64,000 nt of DNA, from contig JAITYX010000100.1 of NCBI GenBank assembly GCA_021018815.1, positions 1,426,001 to 1,490,000 of the forward strand. Direction: 5' to 3'. This document shows positions 1-13,085 of this stretch, in pieces (position 1 is the stretch's first letter; the number at the start of each line of letters is the position of its first letter). The position numbers and the translations under genes were made by a program. This DNA comes from Talinum fruticosum. Its lineage: Eukaryota > Streptophyta > Magnoliopsida > Caryophyllales > Talinaceae. The notes beneath the pieces are model-generated. The model did not search any database, had not been told where the DNA came from, and saw only the letters and a list, made by a program, of their open reading frames with translations.

Positions 1-531
1 GGTCAATTTGGTATTTCAGTTTTTGTGTTTCTGGCTGTTTCCTCTAGCCTTCGATGTCTATTTGTTAGTATTTGTTCACTTTTAAACCTACACATTCTGA
101 ACACTTTCCTTAAGATTATACATGATGAGCATTTTGGTTTGCTGGAAGCCGTTACAAAAATAGTTGGAGCTCCCTGGTGTAATTTGATGACAAGCCTCCG
201 GGCTCCGGTTCTCAAAACCTTAGTGGTGCATCAAGGTTTGATAATTCACTGTGGTATTTGTTTCTCCTGATTAACTTGTCTTCTTATATTATGGGGAATG
301 GATTGTTGGTCAGACTCGGATGTATATTAGGAAATTTCCTTGTCTACTCTATCTCTTCTTTTATCTCATCTCATGTCTACCCTAAAATATGTCCATCACC
401 AATCTGACAACCCTTTAAAGAAGACCAAGCATTGAATAAAGTGTCACTAGTCTTGTTTATTATACAATTCCTCATCCTTCTGATTCTATGTATAGCCATA
501 AGTTGATTTTGTGGAGCATATGTGACTTAAG

Positions 532-590
<59 letters not shown>

Positions 591-1153
591 TTGTAGAGAA
601 GTCACAATCCTGTATTGTGCGAGTTAAGTGATTGGTGTGGAAAGCTACTTGTGTTCATTATTTGTATTTAAGATAATTTTTCTTCATGTGTGAGGCTTCT
701 TTTTGGTCTTCATACAATCTATTCTTTATTTCATATTCAACTTTTAGCATCTCTAAGGAGGCCTTTTTTGTCAATATTCACTTTACATAGCCTGTGTCAT
801 CTGTTTTTCAAGCTTAAATCTTATCAAGTTAAGAATATCGTGAATCATGATTGAATGTAGATCTAGGCTAGCATCTTTAACGGAAAAATAGTATTAGGAA
901 TCTTGATACATTTATGCAATCAGCTTAAAGTTCATTATCCTTTTATCTTGAGTAAAACAACTTTTACCTCTCGACATTTGTATGATCATTTCTTACATTT
1001 ACTATGATATTCCTCATGTCCAGCGCTGTCATTATGGTTTCATGTCTCACTTTTAAATGCCCCTATCATTGTTTTACTTTCCCTTTAGGAACAGCTATCT
1101 GCAAATTGTGTCCTCATCATCCCTTCATTCCCAAACTGCTTTTACCTTCACAG
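1..1153. other. Non-coding left edge, probably intron of the hydrolase gene
   Basis: No convincing exon is visible on either strand. The stretch is T-rich on the + strand, as in plant introns, and runs directly into the splice acceptor at 1152-1153 of the alpha/beta-hydrolase gene. It is therefore probably intron or upstream sequence of that gene, whose first exons would lie outside the window. It holds an AT microsatellite at about 535-592. Confidence 0.5.
535..592. repeat. (AT)n microsatellite followed by T run
   Basis: A perfect run of about 23 AT dinucleotides is followed by a run of eleven T. It lies in non-coding sequence and is likely length-variable. Confidence 0.95.
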
Positions 1154-4100
1154 GCTCAGGATAGTAGTTTGCGGAACGGAAGGCTCATGCCTCAGCTATT
1201 TAATTCAGTACCTGCTCTCAGTGGAGCTGCTTCCTATCTTGCAGAAACAACTTCATACATAACCAGTTGTTTCCCTCAATTTTCAGGTAAAGTGATGTTC
1301 CTCTGTGATGTTTTCCTTATCCTTTTTCTCACTTTCCTGAGTTATCTAGTTTAATGTGACTTTGGGCATGTGGGCCTTTCAAATGGTGGAACTTAAGAAT
1401 GGACTTTGGAGAAGCCAAGTCTTGAACATTTAACCTCATGGCTAAAGTATGGTTAACTTAACCTCTATGCTCATATGAAAATCTTACCGTATTTAAAATC
1501 ACTGTATTTGTGACTAAAAAAGTTGCTTGGGGGCCTCATAGTTAACAGAATGCCTCTTGGGTAGCCAAGGTGGCATCATGGACTGCCACTAACCTCACAA
1601 ACTAGCATAGAATAGCTTTGAATCCATCACAAAACATGGATTGTAGGGTAATTATTTTTACAACTATAATGGACAAACCGAGTTCCCTCTTGTGCCCTGC
1701 CAGTGTTAGTTCTCCCTTGGGGGCTATTATGAGTGGAATTAGGGAGAAAGGGGATGGATTGAATGAATTAGGTGGAAATCTATAACCTTATAGAAATCAA
1801 ATTAGCGGTTGTGTTTTTGGATCCCTGACTATTAAGTTTCATTTCTTCTGATGGTGTTAGATAATTCTCAGGATGGACTTTTGTTTTCGTTTCTGAACTG
1901 AAGTTTGGTTATAATCCTTCAAGCACTCCACTTTTGGACTTCTTTCTCTTGTACCATGAGCTGGATCATGCAAGCCCTCTAATCTCTCATCAGCTTCCTT
2001 TTTTTTTCCCCGTAAAATCGAGTTGGTAATTTTATTGTAGTCTTTTTCTTGAATTTGAAACTGGGAACCAAGAACTTATCATGGAATTTTATTGAATCAA
2101 TTTAGGGATTGTTGTTACTGTATTGTTATAACTTTCTAACCCATAAAGTATCTTTTTTGTCCCCCTCCTGGGGAAATGGGTAAAAATGAAAAAGAAGGGA
2201 CTTTTTTGTGTTGTTGCTTGGAGTGCTTCTGTTTACCTTACATTGCAAGAGCACTTCGGCAGAGCAAATCACCGCTGGAAACTGCGTTAGAGATGAGCGA
2301 GAGTTGGTGCCTTTGGTCTCAGAGACATATGGAGAATCTATTTCTAGAAATCACCTCGGTTTGAGTGGGAGGCATGGAGATAATTCTGGTACTTCTGAAG
2401 TAGTTGATATAGTTGCTGATGCTCCACCTTTGCATGATGATGCTAGAAGAGGGGAAGCAGCTGCATCATCAGAAAATGCTGGGGCTCTGGTGGTTTCGAC
2501 CTCTACTGGTACCAGTCCTGGAATTTCCCTTTTTCAGGGGTAAGATTTATTTTATGTTGAAAAATACTAATTGCAGTTCTGAAATAGCTATGTTCTCTTC
2601 TGTAACCATTATTAAATTGTGTCAATTTCTTCTTTCCTCAAAAGATGAATTTTTTTCCTCTGCCTATTTGGACCCCTTTTATCACACGTCTTGAATCTAG
2701 ATGGGGCCTGACGTTTCAATTCAGACACATGTCTAGTGGACGTCTTGTTGCTATTCTGGATATAACTTTTTCTGTGATGGGTCAAGGAAGATAGTCCTTA
2801 AACAGTGATAGATACTAGAGGCTGAGTGACTGAATGATATAGATGCATTAGATTCATCAGTTAGCTTCTGAAAGAACCTCTCTTCTTACGTGTTCAGCCT
2901 ATAATAGGCGTGGTTGCGTTGCGTAAATTCTGACCTCCCAAACTTCACTAGTGGCAGGACTGATTTTGAGTGTTGGTGGTGTTGTAGACCAATCACTTTT
3001 TAACTTCCTACTACTCCGCAGAATAAGGAATAGAGGACAATTTAGTGAGGTGTTGCTTTTATCCACTGTAATCCGAGCGACAAAGAAGTTGCTAGAAAGA
3101 GACTTCTTTAGTAGTGATTGTCATATCGTGTTGACAAAAAAACCTGCTAGTTAATAACATCATCAAATTGTTCTCTCACTATTATGTCTTACATAATAGA
3201 TGTATGTGAATCTCATAGCCCTAGATTATTCAGAGATACTACCATGAATTTATACATTCTAAAACCTGCTAATTGATAATTTCATGTGTCATTTAATAGC
3301 TATTCTTTGTGTTTACATGATAGATATATTTTGAATCGTGTGGGCTTAGATTACTTTATATATCGACATGGCATTCTGCATATATTTATATGCTTTACTT
3401 TCTGCAATTTTGCAATATTATTTTGTTAAGCATTATCAATTGCTTATAATTAGTTAATTTTGCTCCTAATTGTTGCTCTTCTTATCATTGATTCATATAT
3501 TTGTTTATGTACATATGTGCACATAACTAAGTCTAATTTAAAAAATTGTACTCATAATCTCCCTAGGAGACCTGCTTTCTTTTTCATTTTTGGATGTGTG
3601 CATCTGGGTGTTCCTTTTATGGCCATTCAAGCTAGGCAGGACAGGGATATACAGCTTCCTTACGAACATCTCATTTTTTGAATTTCATGCATTCAGAATC
3701 ATTTTGCTTATGACTTTCTTGTCTTAGGTTTCACAAAATATGTTCTCAAAGTTGGCTACTTTTGTGGTCACTTTGAGCCAGGCAGGACATCAGGGTCACA
3801 GCATCCTTTGTAGTGTCTTAATTTTCATTGCAATTCTGTGTTAAGCCATTTTGCTTCAGTGGCTTCTCTCTGACTTTGGGTTCCTTTTGTGCATAACCAT
3901 GATGTCGCAGCCTAATTGAGAAGGCACGAAGGACAGTTCGTGGATCTGCAGATGATATAGGTTGGCTACAATGTGATCCAGATATGCCTCCTGTAGAGGA
4001 TGGAACTGAGAGGTTTATGGAAATTCTTGATAGCATCAGGTATTTATTCATTTCGCCTTTGTTGACTGCCGCTTTAACTTCAAAATTTTGGCACACATGG

Positions 4101-6657
4101 TGATAAATCACTTCTTTGTCAGGCATGGTGTCCACAGATTGCCTAAGTCTATGGTTTATTTGTTGATTCCAGGTACTAATCATGTTTACTCATTCAACAA
4201 TTTAATTTTGTACTGGCTGGGCTCATGTTCAAGATCTTGTACTTATCTGAAATATGTTGATCATAATGTTGCTGATTGATTTGTAGAGATAGTTGAGAGT
4301 AGTTTGTCTTCGTCTCCTTTTTCCTTAATTGTTTGGATCATAGCTCAAGTTTGTCCTTGTTTAGCTTGTATTGGACAATTGATTTTTGCTTAGCTGGGCT
4401 GCCTAATGACACAGTGTTTTGTATGGGATGAGGGGATGACAATGTTGTAGCAATGGGTCCCATTGAGACATTGGTAAGTTAGCTGGGCTCGGGCTGATGA
4501 ACCTTTTAGGGTAAGGTATCCTCATTTCAATAAGAGTGCTGCCACTAAGTGAGTTTCAGCCTTCCTGGGCTTGCCTGCAAAGAGGAAAGATAAGTAGAGA
4601 CATCTTCCCTCTTTTTAGGCTTCTGAGGAGGATGGCATGTTGTTAATTTGGTATAGAGGGTGATCCCAGAAGCCATACAGTGATGTCGGAGAGAGTTGAG
4701 CTTTGGAGTTTTATCACTCTTAAGTCAGGAAACTTTTCCCTTTCTAGTTTCGAGGTTGAGGTGAATGTTGATGGCTATTATGATGGATTTGTGATGCCAG
4801 GAGCTTTCATTTTTGTGTATTCCGTCGTTAGATTCTTGTCAGCATTTCTCTGCATCTCATTGAAGATTTAACATTGGCAGGCCTTTTCAGCAATCATGGA
4901 CCACTCTATTTTTGTAGCACAAAAGCCTCCTTTTCAAAGATGGGTCTGACATGTCATATTGCCAAGATACATAGTGAGGTAGTTTTCAAGTCCCAGCGAA
5001 CGTATGCACACATACCTATATATTGTTTCTCCTGTGCTAAGTATATATTTTATGACAGTCTTCAGTTGAGAAAAATGCCAGAGAACTGAAAGATTACATT
5101 GAGGAGATCCATTGGGGTTCTAAGAAACGTGTCATGCTGCTTGGTCATAGCAAAGGAGGCATAGATGCAGCTGCTGCGTTGTCCTTGTATTGGCCTGATT
5201 TGAAGGATAAGGTTGCTGGATTGGTGCTAGCCCAAAGCCCATATGGTGGTAGTCCAATAGCTTCAGATATCCTACGGCCAGGACAGCTTGGTGACTATCT
5301 TAATGTACGTAAAGTCATGGAGATCCTAATCTCTAAAGTGATTAAGGTAAGCTTTTGACAGCGTTAGTCTCTTCGTTTTGTTTCTTTTTTAAAAAAACAA
5401 ATTCTGGCACTTGAGATGGTTAATATGCGTTTCACTCCATGAATTCTTGCAGTCCTGCCCTCTGTTTCCACTTGATCAGTGGGGTATAAATTGACATATA
5501 AATTTCCGCACTTGACCAGTGGACAAATGCGATAACATGACTTGCCATCTCACGATTGTTGTGAGCTTTTGGGGCAATGAAAGAATTTGATTGCCTGTGA
5601 CTTCATAAGATCACGGATGATTGGATGCGCCACCCCAGGGTGATCCGCCACATTGTCATTAGAATGAAAAGAACGTGTGCTGTTGTATCCTTATCAACAA
5701 CTTGTATGCTGTTATGAGGTGTCGACATGGACTACTTAGTTGTGGCTGAGAGAATTAAAGCCTTTCGATGGCTTTAAACAGACATGAATTGTGGAAGCAT
5801 CCTATGGTAGTCTGCACACTAGTGTCATTGCTTATGGCTGTCCAAAGTAAATTGAAATATCATACCTCCACTTGTTTGAAACCACATTAGTTGATACCAG
5901 TTGCTTAAATGGTTCCTGATTCCCTTCTTTATGCAAACATTTTATTGCCCATCATTATTTGGAATCCCTTTCAGTTTCAACCCCTGTTCTGCTTGTCAAG
6001 GATAAGCCCGTTGACATTTGGATATCTCCTTAAACTCTGTTTTGGTAGGAGCCACACTTGACTGCTGTTTGTGTCATTAATATTGAACCATTGCTTGTAA
6101 CCTTCTGCATTTACCTCCATACTAAGAAAAACCTTGCCCATATTTGGAACATGGAAGTCTTACATACATTTGCTTTTGCCTTTTGGTTTGAAGGGTGATC
6201 TGCAAGCTTTAGAAGACTTGACATATGAAAGGAGAAGGGAATTCTTGAAGAAACACCACTTGCCTAAAGAGCTGCCTGTTGTTTCGTGCCACACTGAAGC
6301 TAATATATCTCCAGCTGTTCTAGCAACATTATCTCATGTCGCCCACGCTGAGCTCGGCCAAGCTGCGAAACTTCCCGTGATGATTCCCCTCGGTGCTGCA
6401 ATGGCGGCTTGTGCTCAGCTGCTTCAGGCAAGGTACGGGAGAAGAGCGACGGTCTTGTGACTCGCCGTGATGCCGAAGTCCCGGGCTCAGTCGTCGTGCG
6501 GCCAAAGCGAAAACTCGACCACGCATGGATGGTGTATTCATCGATAAACGATGACCCGTCTGAAGCTGATGCTTCACAGGTGTGCGAAGCTCTCCTGACT
6601 TTGCTTATAGAAGCAGGGCAGAGGAAGAAAAATGAACTTGGCTTGAAAGATGAATGA
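1154..6657 (+). CDS. Alpha/beta-hydrolase superfamily protein (5'-partial, one frameshift)
   Basis: Seven GT-AG exons can be joined in phase: 1154-1286, 2263-2539, 3911-4039, 4123-4172, 4881-4978, 5059-5346 and 6194-6657, about 479 residues. The N-terminus is not in the window. The family is a plant-wide, uncharacterised lipase-like alpha/beta hydrolase. Recognisable blocks are LIEKARRTVRG, the strand VYLLIPGLFSNHGPLYF, and the nucleophile elbow GHSKG (serine near 5148). The C-terminal block KRKLDHAWMVYSS probably holds the catalytic histidine. In the last exon the frame breaks at the GGG run 6437-6439: as read, translation stops at 6460 before the histidine block, while the conserved C-terminus continues in the next frame to the TGA at 6655-6657. 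One extra G restores YGEKSDG. The exon 1 to exon 2 junction (acceptor 2262) is the choice that keeps phase. The substrate is unknown. The 3'UTR follows to roughly 6.9 kb. Confidence 0.85.
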
Positions 6658-7691
6658 CACAGTTAATATGTAATCTCCACCCCTCTCCCTAGCCCCTCCT
6701 TTACCCTTTTATTTTGTGGTGAAGTGAGGGATGTAAAATTGTACACCAGGTGGATCAGAAGAGGGTTGGGGCCTGTTTATGATATTAAGAGGTTTGCCCA
6801 CTCTTAGGCTTATAGGGACGACTATTGTTTTATTGTTTATCATAGGCATCAAGTTATGATATTGTATACATACCACTCACTCAACGTGTAAACTTTCCCA
6901 CTTGAAAGAAATTTTTTTGGGTTGGTGTATATTTAGAGTCATAAGAAGAGCTTTTTCTTAATGAAATGTGTATATATCTACTTTAAAAATTACATTTTTG
7001 GCCTTTTTAGTAGTTTGGATGATTGTGCAAGGCTTTTGATATGAGTTTTCTTTTTTAACCATTTAATTATAGGTTTTTTAATTATTTTTAATTAAAATTA
7101 GAAAGTGCCTAATCCGATTCAAGTCAAATATCAGTAGAACGTTGCGTTTGATGTGACCATATGTTAAGTTAGATATCAGTATAACGTTGCATTTGATGTG
7201 ATCATATGTTACGTATATAACGAGGATTATATAAACTTAAATTGTAAGATAGTTGAGCGTAATTACATAATAAATTTAAAATTAGATTATTTGATAGATC
7301 CAGAGAGATTTTGGAAGCAATTTAACAGATATAAACCTAAAAGGGAAAAAACATATTATTCTTTTAAGTTTATAAGCTTGGCATTATAGTATATAATCTG
7401 TAGCAGAGGGGCAGTTAGGTAATCTTCATTATTTTTTTTTGAAGATTGTTTCAAGTAAATTAGAGGACAAATAAGCTAAAATAAAATTGACATAACTGAG
7501 TTTGTTTTTTTTAAATTCACCACTGCAGTAAAAAAAAAAAAAAGGTATATTTGTTTAAAATCTCGCCACCCAAAAAAAAAGAAAAAAAAACTCAACATTG
7601 GTGCTCCGACCCTCAGTGACTATTCCATGGAAGTACATTTCTGTAAAGAATGAAAAAAAAATCAAATAAAAAAAGTCATTAATCAATATAA
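6658..7691. other. 3'UTR and AT-rich spacer between convergent genes
   Basis: This stretch lies between the convergent hydrolase and DREB genes. The first 200-300 bases read as 3'UTR. The rest is AT-rich with A-runs near 7530-7590. Apart from the tandem duplication at 7128-7211 nothing else is recognised. Confidence 0.6.
7128..7211. repeat. Tandem duplication, ~39 bp units
   Basis: Two near-identical copies, 7128-7166 and 7173-7211, start with ATATCAGTA and end with CATATGTTA. They differ at only a few positions and are spaced 45 bases apart. Confidence 0.85.
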
Positions 7692-8780
7692 TTAATCATG
7701 AACTCCATCTAAGAAACCCAACCATAAACAGCCAAGATCTTGATGATCATGATCACCTGGCCCAAATATGGCTTGATCCCCTTCATCCATATTCTGCCAT
7801 GTTGAATTACAGTAATATCCTCTTCCCCTCTGATATTTACCATCATCGACCACAAGGTCTGGCAAGTCAAACAGAGAATCCTCGCCCACATGATCATCGT
7901 GATCTTGATCATGATCAAACTCTTCAGTGGATCCCACTGAGCTTGACCATTCAATGGTGTTCTCTATGCACGAACTGGCATTAGAACAAGAGGAGGAGGA
8001 GGAGGGGCTTGATGTGCTGACGTCGTCATGGCTTCGGCTTGAAGCTACTTGGCAGGGTTTGGCTTCAGCCGCCATGGCAGCTGCGGCTTGTATGTCCTTG
8101 GGACACATGGACGCGGGGCGGGGGAGCAAGTGAGAAACTTGTGGGAAGTTGAGGAAGGCATTCTGGCCCTTGATGGCTAAAGCTGCCACGTCATGGGCTC
8201 GAGCCGCCATCTCAGCCGTTGGATAAGTCCCAAGCCATATCCTTGACTTCTTCTTTGGCTCTCTTATTTCTGAAACCCATTTCCCCCAACTCCTCTTCCT
8301 TACCCCTCTATACATTGGATGCTTCTTCTCTTCCTCCTTTTCATGATCATCATCATCCTCATTTGGTCTTCTTTGGCTGTCATCTCTTCTCTTGGTCTTG
8401 GACTTGGTCTCTTTTGCTTGTTTTGGGTCCGAATTTATGGCTTTGGACCCTTTTTTGAGCTTATAGTTCATATCTATCGCGTTCTGATAGATACCCGGAT
8501 AGGATTTTTCCGAGTAGGTGGAGGTAGAGGAGGAGGAAGAGGCGGTGGTAGTGGTAGTCGAAGTCGAGGTGGATGTGAATGTGGATGTGGATGTGGATGT
8601 GGATGTGGATGTAGGAGAAGAGAAGCAATGGAGGAAGATGTCTAGAGCTTCATTTTGTAGGTCATGCCCTTCCATGGTGGGCATAGGGAGGAAATGAGGG
8701 GTTAGTGTGTATGTTTTAGTAGTGACATCATTATGCCTAGGGACAAAGGAGGGAGGAGGTTTATATAATTTCTTCACCAT
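7692..8780 (-). CDS. AP2/ERF transcription factor, DREB subfamily (A-4-like)
   Basis: A single intronless exon of 362 codons, as is usual for DREB genes. The AP2 DNA-binding domain spans about residues 157-213 ([19 protein letters not shown] ... [21 protein letters not shown] ... AFLNFP). The WVSEIREP strand with V and E is the DREB-type signature. The [22 protein letters not shown] helix and the following [15 protein letters not shown] block resemble the A-4 group (TINY/ERF034-039). Such proteins bind DRE/GCC-like promoter elements in the nucleus. Before the domain lies a basic and acidic linker (residues 109-154), a likely nuclear localisation region. The C-terminus has an acidic DSLFDLPDL motif, a typical DREB activation motif. 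Residues 54-90 form an almost pure Ser/Thr tract encoded by hexanucleotide repeats. The first Met is taken as start; Met34 or Met36 are alternatives. No frameshift is seen. Confidence 0.92.
   Translation of the reverse strand: MVKKLYKPPPSFVPRHNDVTTKTYTLTPHFLPMPTMEGHDLQNEALDIFLHCFSSPTSTSTSTSTSTFTSTSTSTTTTTASSSSSTSTYSEKSYPGIYQNAIDMNYKLKKGSKAINSDPKQAKETKSKTKRRDDSQRRPNEDDDDHEKEEEKKHPMYRGVRKRSWGKWVSEIREPKKKSRIWLGTYPTAEMAARAHDVAALAIKGQNAFLNFPQVSHLLPRPASMCPKDIQAAAAMAAEAKPCQVASSRSHDDVSTSSPSSSSSCSNASSCIENTIEWSSSVGSTEEFDHDQDHDDHVGEDSLFDLPDLVVDDGKYQRGRGYYCNSTWQNMDEGDQAIFGPGDHDHQDLGCLWLGFLDGVHD
8516..8620 (-). repeat. Coding hexanucleotide/trinucleotide repeat in the DREB gene
   Basis: On the + strand this is a run of GGATGT hexamers next to GGTAGT/GGAGGA triplets. 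Read on the gene strand it encodes the (ST)n and S/T tract at residues about 54-90. It is likely length-polymorphic. Confidence 0.85.
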
Positions 8781-9298
8781 GAATCATGGTGTATAATAAG
8801 AAATGCAAGGTGAATAACTCAATATGAAATAAAAAAAAGGAGAATTAATTAAATTTTAATTCGCCTAAATAAATTTAACCTCATTTAAACTGGCTGAATT
8901 ATTCTAAATGTATTATTTTGTCACATATTTTCAGAAAGTATACATTTTTTAAATTATTTAGTTGCTAACAATATATTTCTATCTAACTTAAAACTCAATT
9001 AAATCACTGCAAGAATTCATATATTTAAACATAACTCAACTAAAAATTAGACAATCAATTTATCCGACAATTGATTAATCCGATAAAAATGACAATTGAT
9101 TAATCCGATAAAAATGTTAAAAGTCGAGATAATATTATATGCATACTTGATTGATACTTGTATTTATACTAAAGAAATTAATGCAAAAAAATAATGGGTC
9201 ACCCCTCCTTATTTGGCTTGTTCACTATTAGTTAGTACAAATGTATCTAGTCTTATTGATTGGCATAATTTTGGGAAGACCCACCGTTTTATTTGATG

Positions 9299-9374
<76 letters not shown>

Positions 9375-12040
9375 TTATTTTATTTTTTTCAATATACATC
9401 TATTGACCTACCAAATATTTGATTGTTTAGACCAAAATGCTAGGGTTTCTAGTGTCTACTTCTTACGAGGAAATCAATCACTCATATCATATGATAGATT
9501 GTCTTCTACCTAACATTAATACCAAAGAGGTGTTGATTGTAAATTTACCTAATAGCTTGCTTCCTCTTTAATTTAATTTGATGTACTAAATTTCGTTTTA
9601 AAAAGAAAAAAAGGGTGTCCTACAAATATTTTAAAAATTGATATATATCGGTATTTTTTAGATAATCATGTACAAAGTTTCCAACATGCTATCGGAAGTT
9701 TATATTTTCAAGATTCAGGACACTTACATAAATAAAATTATATAGATATTGTCCATACGATGACTGTAAGTAGGATATAAAATAGGAGGGTATAATATTA
9801 GGGGACGGCAAAATTTAAATATATTGAGAATCGTAATTTTAATTAGTATAAATTAATTATGCTAAGGTTTTATTGTTAATCTAGGTATTGTTGGATGGAT
9901 CAAAACTATGGAGAGACTGGCAGTTGTTAGAAGTCAAAACTTAGCTTAGCTTTCACAATTTGTTGAGCTGTTATAAACTTGGTAGGTCGATCACAATTAA
10001 ACTTCAATTTTACAAGTATTTTTAGAGATTTCCCAGAACATGATTAACCTTTTAGCTTAATTATTTTTTCATTTAGCTAATTAATTTAATTACTGATTAT
10101 TATTATTATTATAATTCTATTTAATTAATAAAAGCACTATAAATATGTAGCTTTTATTTTGAAAGTATATTGATTGGCTTGGGTTAAGATTTATAAATAT
10201 TAAGATGGAATTTTTCGGGAATATTCAATGAAGATTTGTCTTTATTATTTGACATGAAATTAAGCAATTTTATGGGAAAAATTCATAAATATTGAGAAAA
10301 AAAATTAATATTATTAGTACTCTCCTACATAACAAACAGTTTTCTTTTTTTTTTTAAAAAAAAGCAATTAATAAATAGAAATCTGTAGTGGGTTGAGAAA
10401 TCAAAGGGGAGATTGATTAATATAGAATCTTTGATTTTCATTTTTCTTGATGATGAAGAGTCTCCCTTTGTAGAAAAATAGTATTAATTAACTGTAGATT
10501 TATGAAAATCTTTAATCATGTGGAATTAGTTTGTTGTGAGAGATATGGACAAATTATGCAACCATCAAACACATGATCCCAGATTTATTAACCACACTTT
10601 GAATATTCTACCTATAAAATTATTATTATTGCAAATTGTAAATTATATATATTTGAAATTAGGTGGATACATGAAGCCTACTTTCTTTCTTAAGGAGGGA
10701 GGAAAAGCCAACTAGAATGATTTTTCTATATTTTTAATGATCTTATTGAAATATGATTTTTTTTCCCCCATATTTTTCAAAAAAGAGCTTCCAAATTGTT
10801 TTTGATTTTTTTTTTTTGCATTTTTATATAAATTTTGTGATCACTTTGTACAATTCTTTCCTATATATATAAATTTTATTGATTTTCTAATATTTTCATA
10901 TGCTTTGTTATCTTTTTTATTGTTGCTATTAAGTATGGATGTTGACATATCTTTGAAAAAAGGAAAGAAAAATCTTCAACCACCATATACTACTATGAGT
11001 ACTAGGTGCCATGTTGGCTTTGGTGAGTAATAACCATCTAAGGTGATTCAATAAATATTTTTAAATACTGACATGTTGTATACCATCTATTAAAATCGAT
11101 ATTTTTTATTTTTAAAATAAGATTTTCGTATTTAAAAAAGGAGAAATATGTACAGGAGTATGATAATTTACTTTTAGATCTCCCATACCTCATAAAATCG
11201 GGACTAATACTGAGAGCAGTTGTGCTATGAAGATCAAATTCGTAGTTGTATTTGGTGGGTTGCCCTAAATTGTTGTGCACACCAAGGTGCAAGTTGATGT
11301 CAATTCTTCATTTAGTGTGTATTATTATTGAACAGTAGCACATGACCCATGGTTTGGTGTAGATAAAAAAACTCTAAAAATTGGCCTGTTGATTTAATTT
11401 GTGATTTATTTTTTATATATTCTTTTAGTGAGGATAGTAGTAATAGGACAATAATTATAATCATTTTTATCATGTTATCGCCTTTTTCTTCATAAGAAAA
11501 GAAAGAAAATTCTATTGCCTTTTTCTTCACTAGAAAAGAAAGAAGATTCTTTTTTTTTCTTTTGTTGAATTGTATTTTTTGACCAAGTTTTTTTTTGCCA
11601 TGTTTATTTCCTGAGTTTGGGATTGTACTTGCTTAATTTTCATTATCACAAATAAGAGGGATAATTGTTTTTCTCGAAATAATCAAATACACAAAGAAAA
11701 TACTGTGTCGCATAAATTGCCTTGTTTAAGAATTAGATAAACAAAAATATGAAAAATGCACATGTTCATGTAACTATATAAGTAGTAATATATGACGAAT
11801 CACTCAAAATAACTTAAATTTGAAGATATACTATATATTGTTTTATAGGAAAACATATACAGTACGTTAAACTAAACTGGTCAAATTGGATTAGTCGTTT
11901 CATTGTCCATGGACCGTGACACGATACAATTCGGCCCAATGAACCAAGCCTAGCTTTCCGGATCAATCAGGGCCAAGTCATGATTCTCGATCAGTAGTAG
12001 TTTTAGCTGAGGGGATTTCTTCCATACCTCTATAATGGGG
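8781..12040. other. AT-rich intergenic spacer, promoter side of DREB gene
   Basis: No gene was found on either strand. The part next to 8780 should contain the DREB promoter. Low-complexity items are a 25-bp tandem pair at about 9066-9115 (unit with ATTGATTAATCCGATAAAAA), a TTA microsatellite at 9299-9375, and a 34-bp tandem pair at about 11482-11551 (CCTTTTTCTTCA ... AGAAAAGAAAGAA). The remaining open frames are short and composition-driven. Confidence 0.6.
9299..9375. repeat. (TTA)n microsatellite
   Basis: About 25 uninterrupted TTA triplets are followed by TTTTA repeats. The apparent poly-leucine reading frame across it is an artefact of the repeat. Confidence 0.97.
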
Positions 12041-12745
12041 CTCCAATTCCCCTAGACTATCCCTTTGTGGTGCATCCTGTATTCAACATCTTTACTACTG
12101 ATCTCAGAGGAGAAGACAGGCATGGCTTTGGGGGCATTTTGAGGTGCTGAACGAGCCCTTCGAGGAGCATCTCTACTACTCGACTCATGGAAGGCAGTTG
12201 AGTTTGTATGCACCAGAGACCAACTATGATCATCTTCCTTTGCAGCTGGTTTTCTTCATTACTCACAATCTGGAGATGACCAACTGTAATTTCCTTCCCC
12301 AATTCGATTCGATCATAGATCTATTCAGGAAAGTACTGCTCACTGTTGCACTGAATCAGCACAGAACAATAATTATTCTTTCTGCCACATTTCTAAAACC
12401 ATCATTCCATAGCTATGCACATCTGATTTAGGTGAAGCACAGGCAAAGTTTCTACAAAATGCTTCTGGAGCAATGTACCCGTCTGTCCCTCTAGCTTTGG
12501 ACATTGATATAGTATTATTCTTAGGGAGACTCAATCGCGCAAGGCCAAAGTCCGATATCTTTGGGCAGAATTCCTCATCAAGCTCGATATTATGAGGCTT
12601 ATTATCAAAGTGCAATATCTGAGTGTTACACCCTCGGTCCTGTAGCAATTCCGACTGCAATGTCAAAAAGGCTTTTCCATGGATACATATACGAGGGCTC
12701 TCTTCTTTGTTTCATGATGCAGGAACTCTCTTGTAACCGAAAGTT
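12041..12745 (-). pseudogene. LRK10-like receptor kinase pseudogene (kinase domain fragment)
   Basis: This is a decayed C-terminal half of a kinase of the leaf-rust-10-like (LRK10L) receptor family. Reading 5' to 3' on the - strand the pieces are KKRALVY (hinge region), then in another frame LFDIAVGIA (helix before the catalytic loop), then [10 protein letters not shown] (catalytic loop), [12 protein letters not shown] (DFG), [11 protein letters not shown] (APE region), [13 protein letters not shown], and after another shift YFPE-stop-IYDRIELGKEI and MIIVGLWCIQTQLPSMSRVVEML. At least three frame breaks and one in-frame TAG separate blocks that are continuous in functional relatives. No extracellular or membrane part is present. 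It lies about 340 bases upstream of, and divergent from, the DUF2301 gene. It cannot make an active kinase. Confidence 0.9.
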
Positions 12746-13085
12746 GGTTTCCTGAATCTACTGTTTTGAATTGTGGCCGTTACAAAAACCAGTTAACACA
12801 TGAGATAACAAATGAAACGCACCAAAATCAAAGGTGTCATGGTTTATGGGCCAATGACCCGAGACGACTGGACCCAAGAAAACCAGACCTTGTTCGATTT
12901 TCCGGACCGACCCGCTCTTTCAAATATCAGGAGAATGAATTTCAACCGCAAAGAAACAAAACCCAAAGAAAAAAAGGGGAGATTTTGGTGAAGCGGAAGC
13001 GAGTAACGACTAACGACGAAGGCGGTGGGGATTGAAGAGGAGAGAAAGAAACTGAAACTACTGAGGTCAGGAGGAGAGAAAATTG
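12746..13085. promoter_or_regulatory. Putative promoter/5'UTR of the DUF2301 gene
   Basis: A short spacer between the kinase relic and the DUF2301 start codon at 13086. The last ~100 bases are A/G-rich and probably transcribed leader. No clear TATA box can be assigned. Confidence 0.4.

Noticed and set aside
8319..8645. Gly/Cys-rich open frame on the + strand opposite the DREB gene
   Set aside because: It is the reverse strand of the Ser/Thr-coding repeat; the - strand frame has a full AP2 domain.
9241..9513. Poly-leucine open frame
   Set aside because: Produced by the TTA microsatellite; no flanking coding signal.
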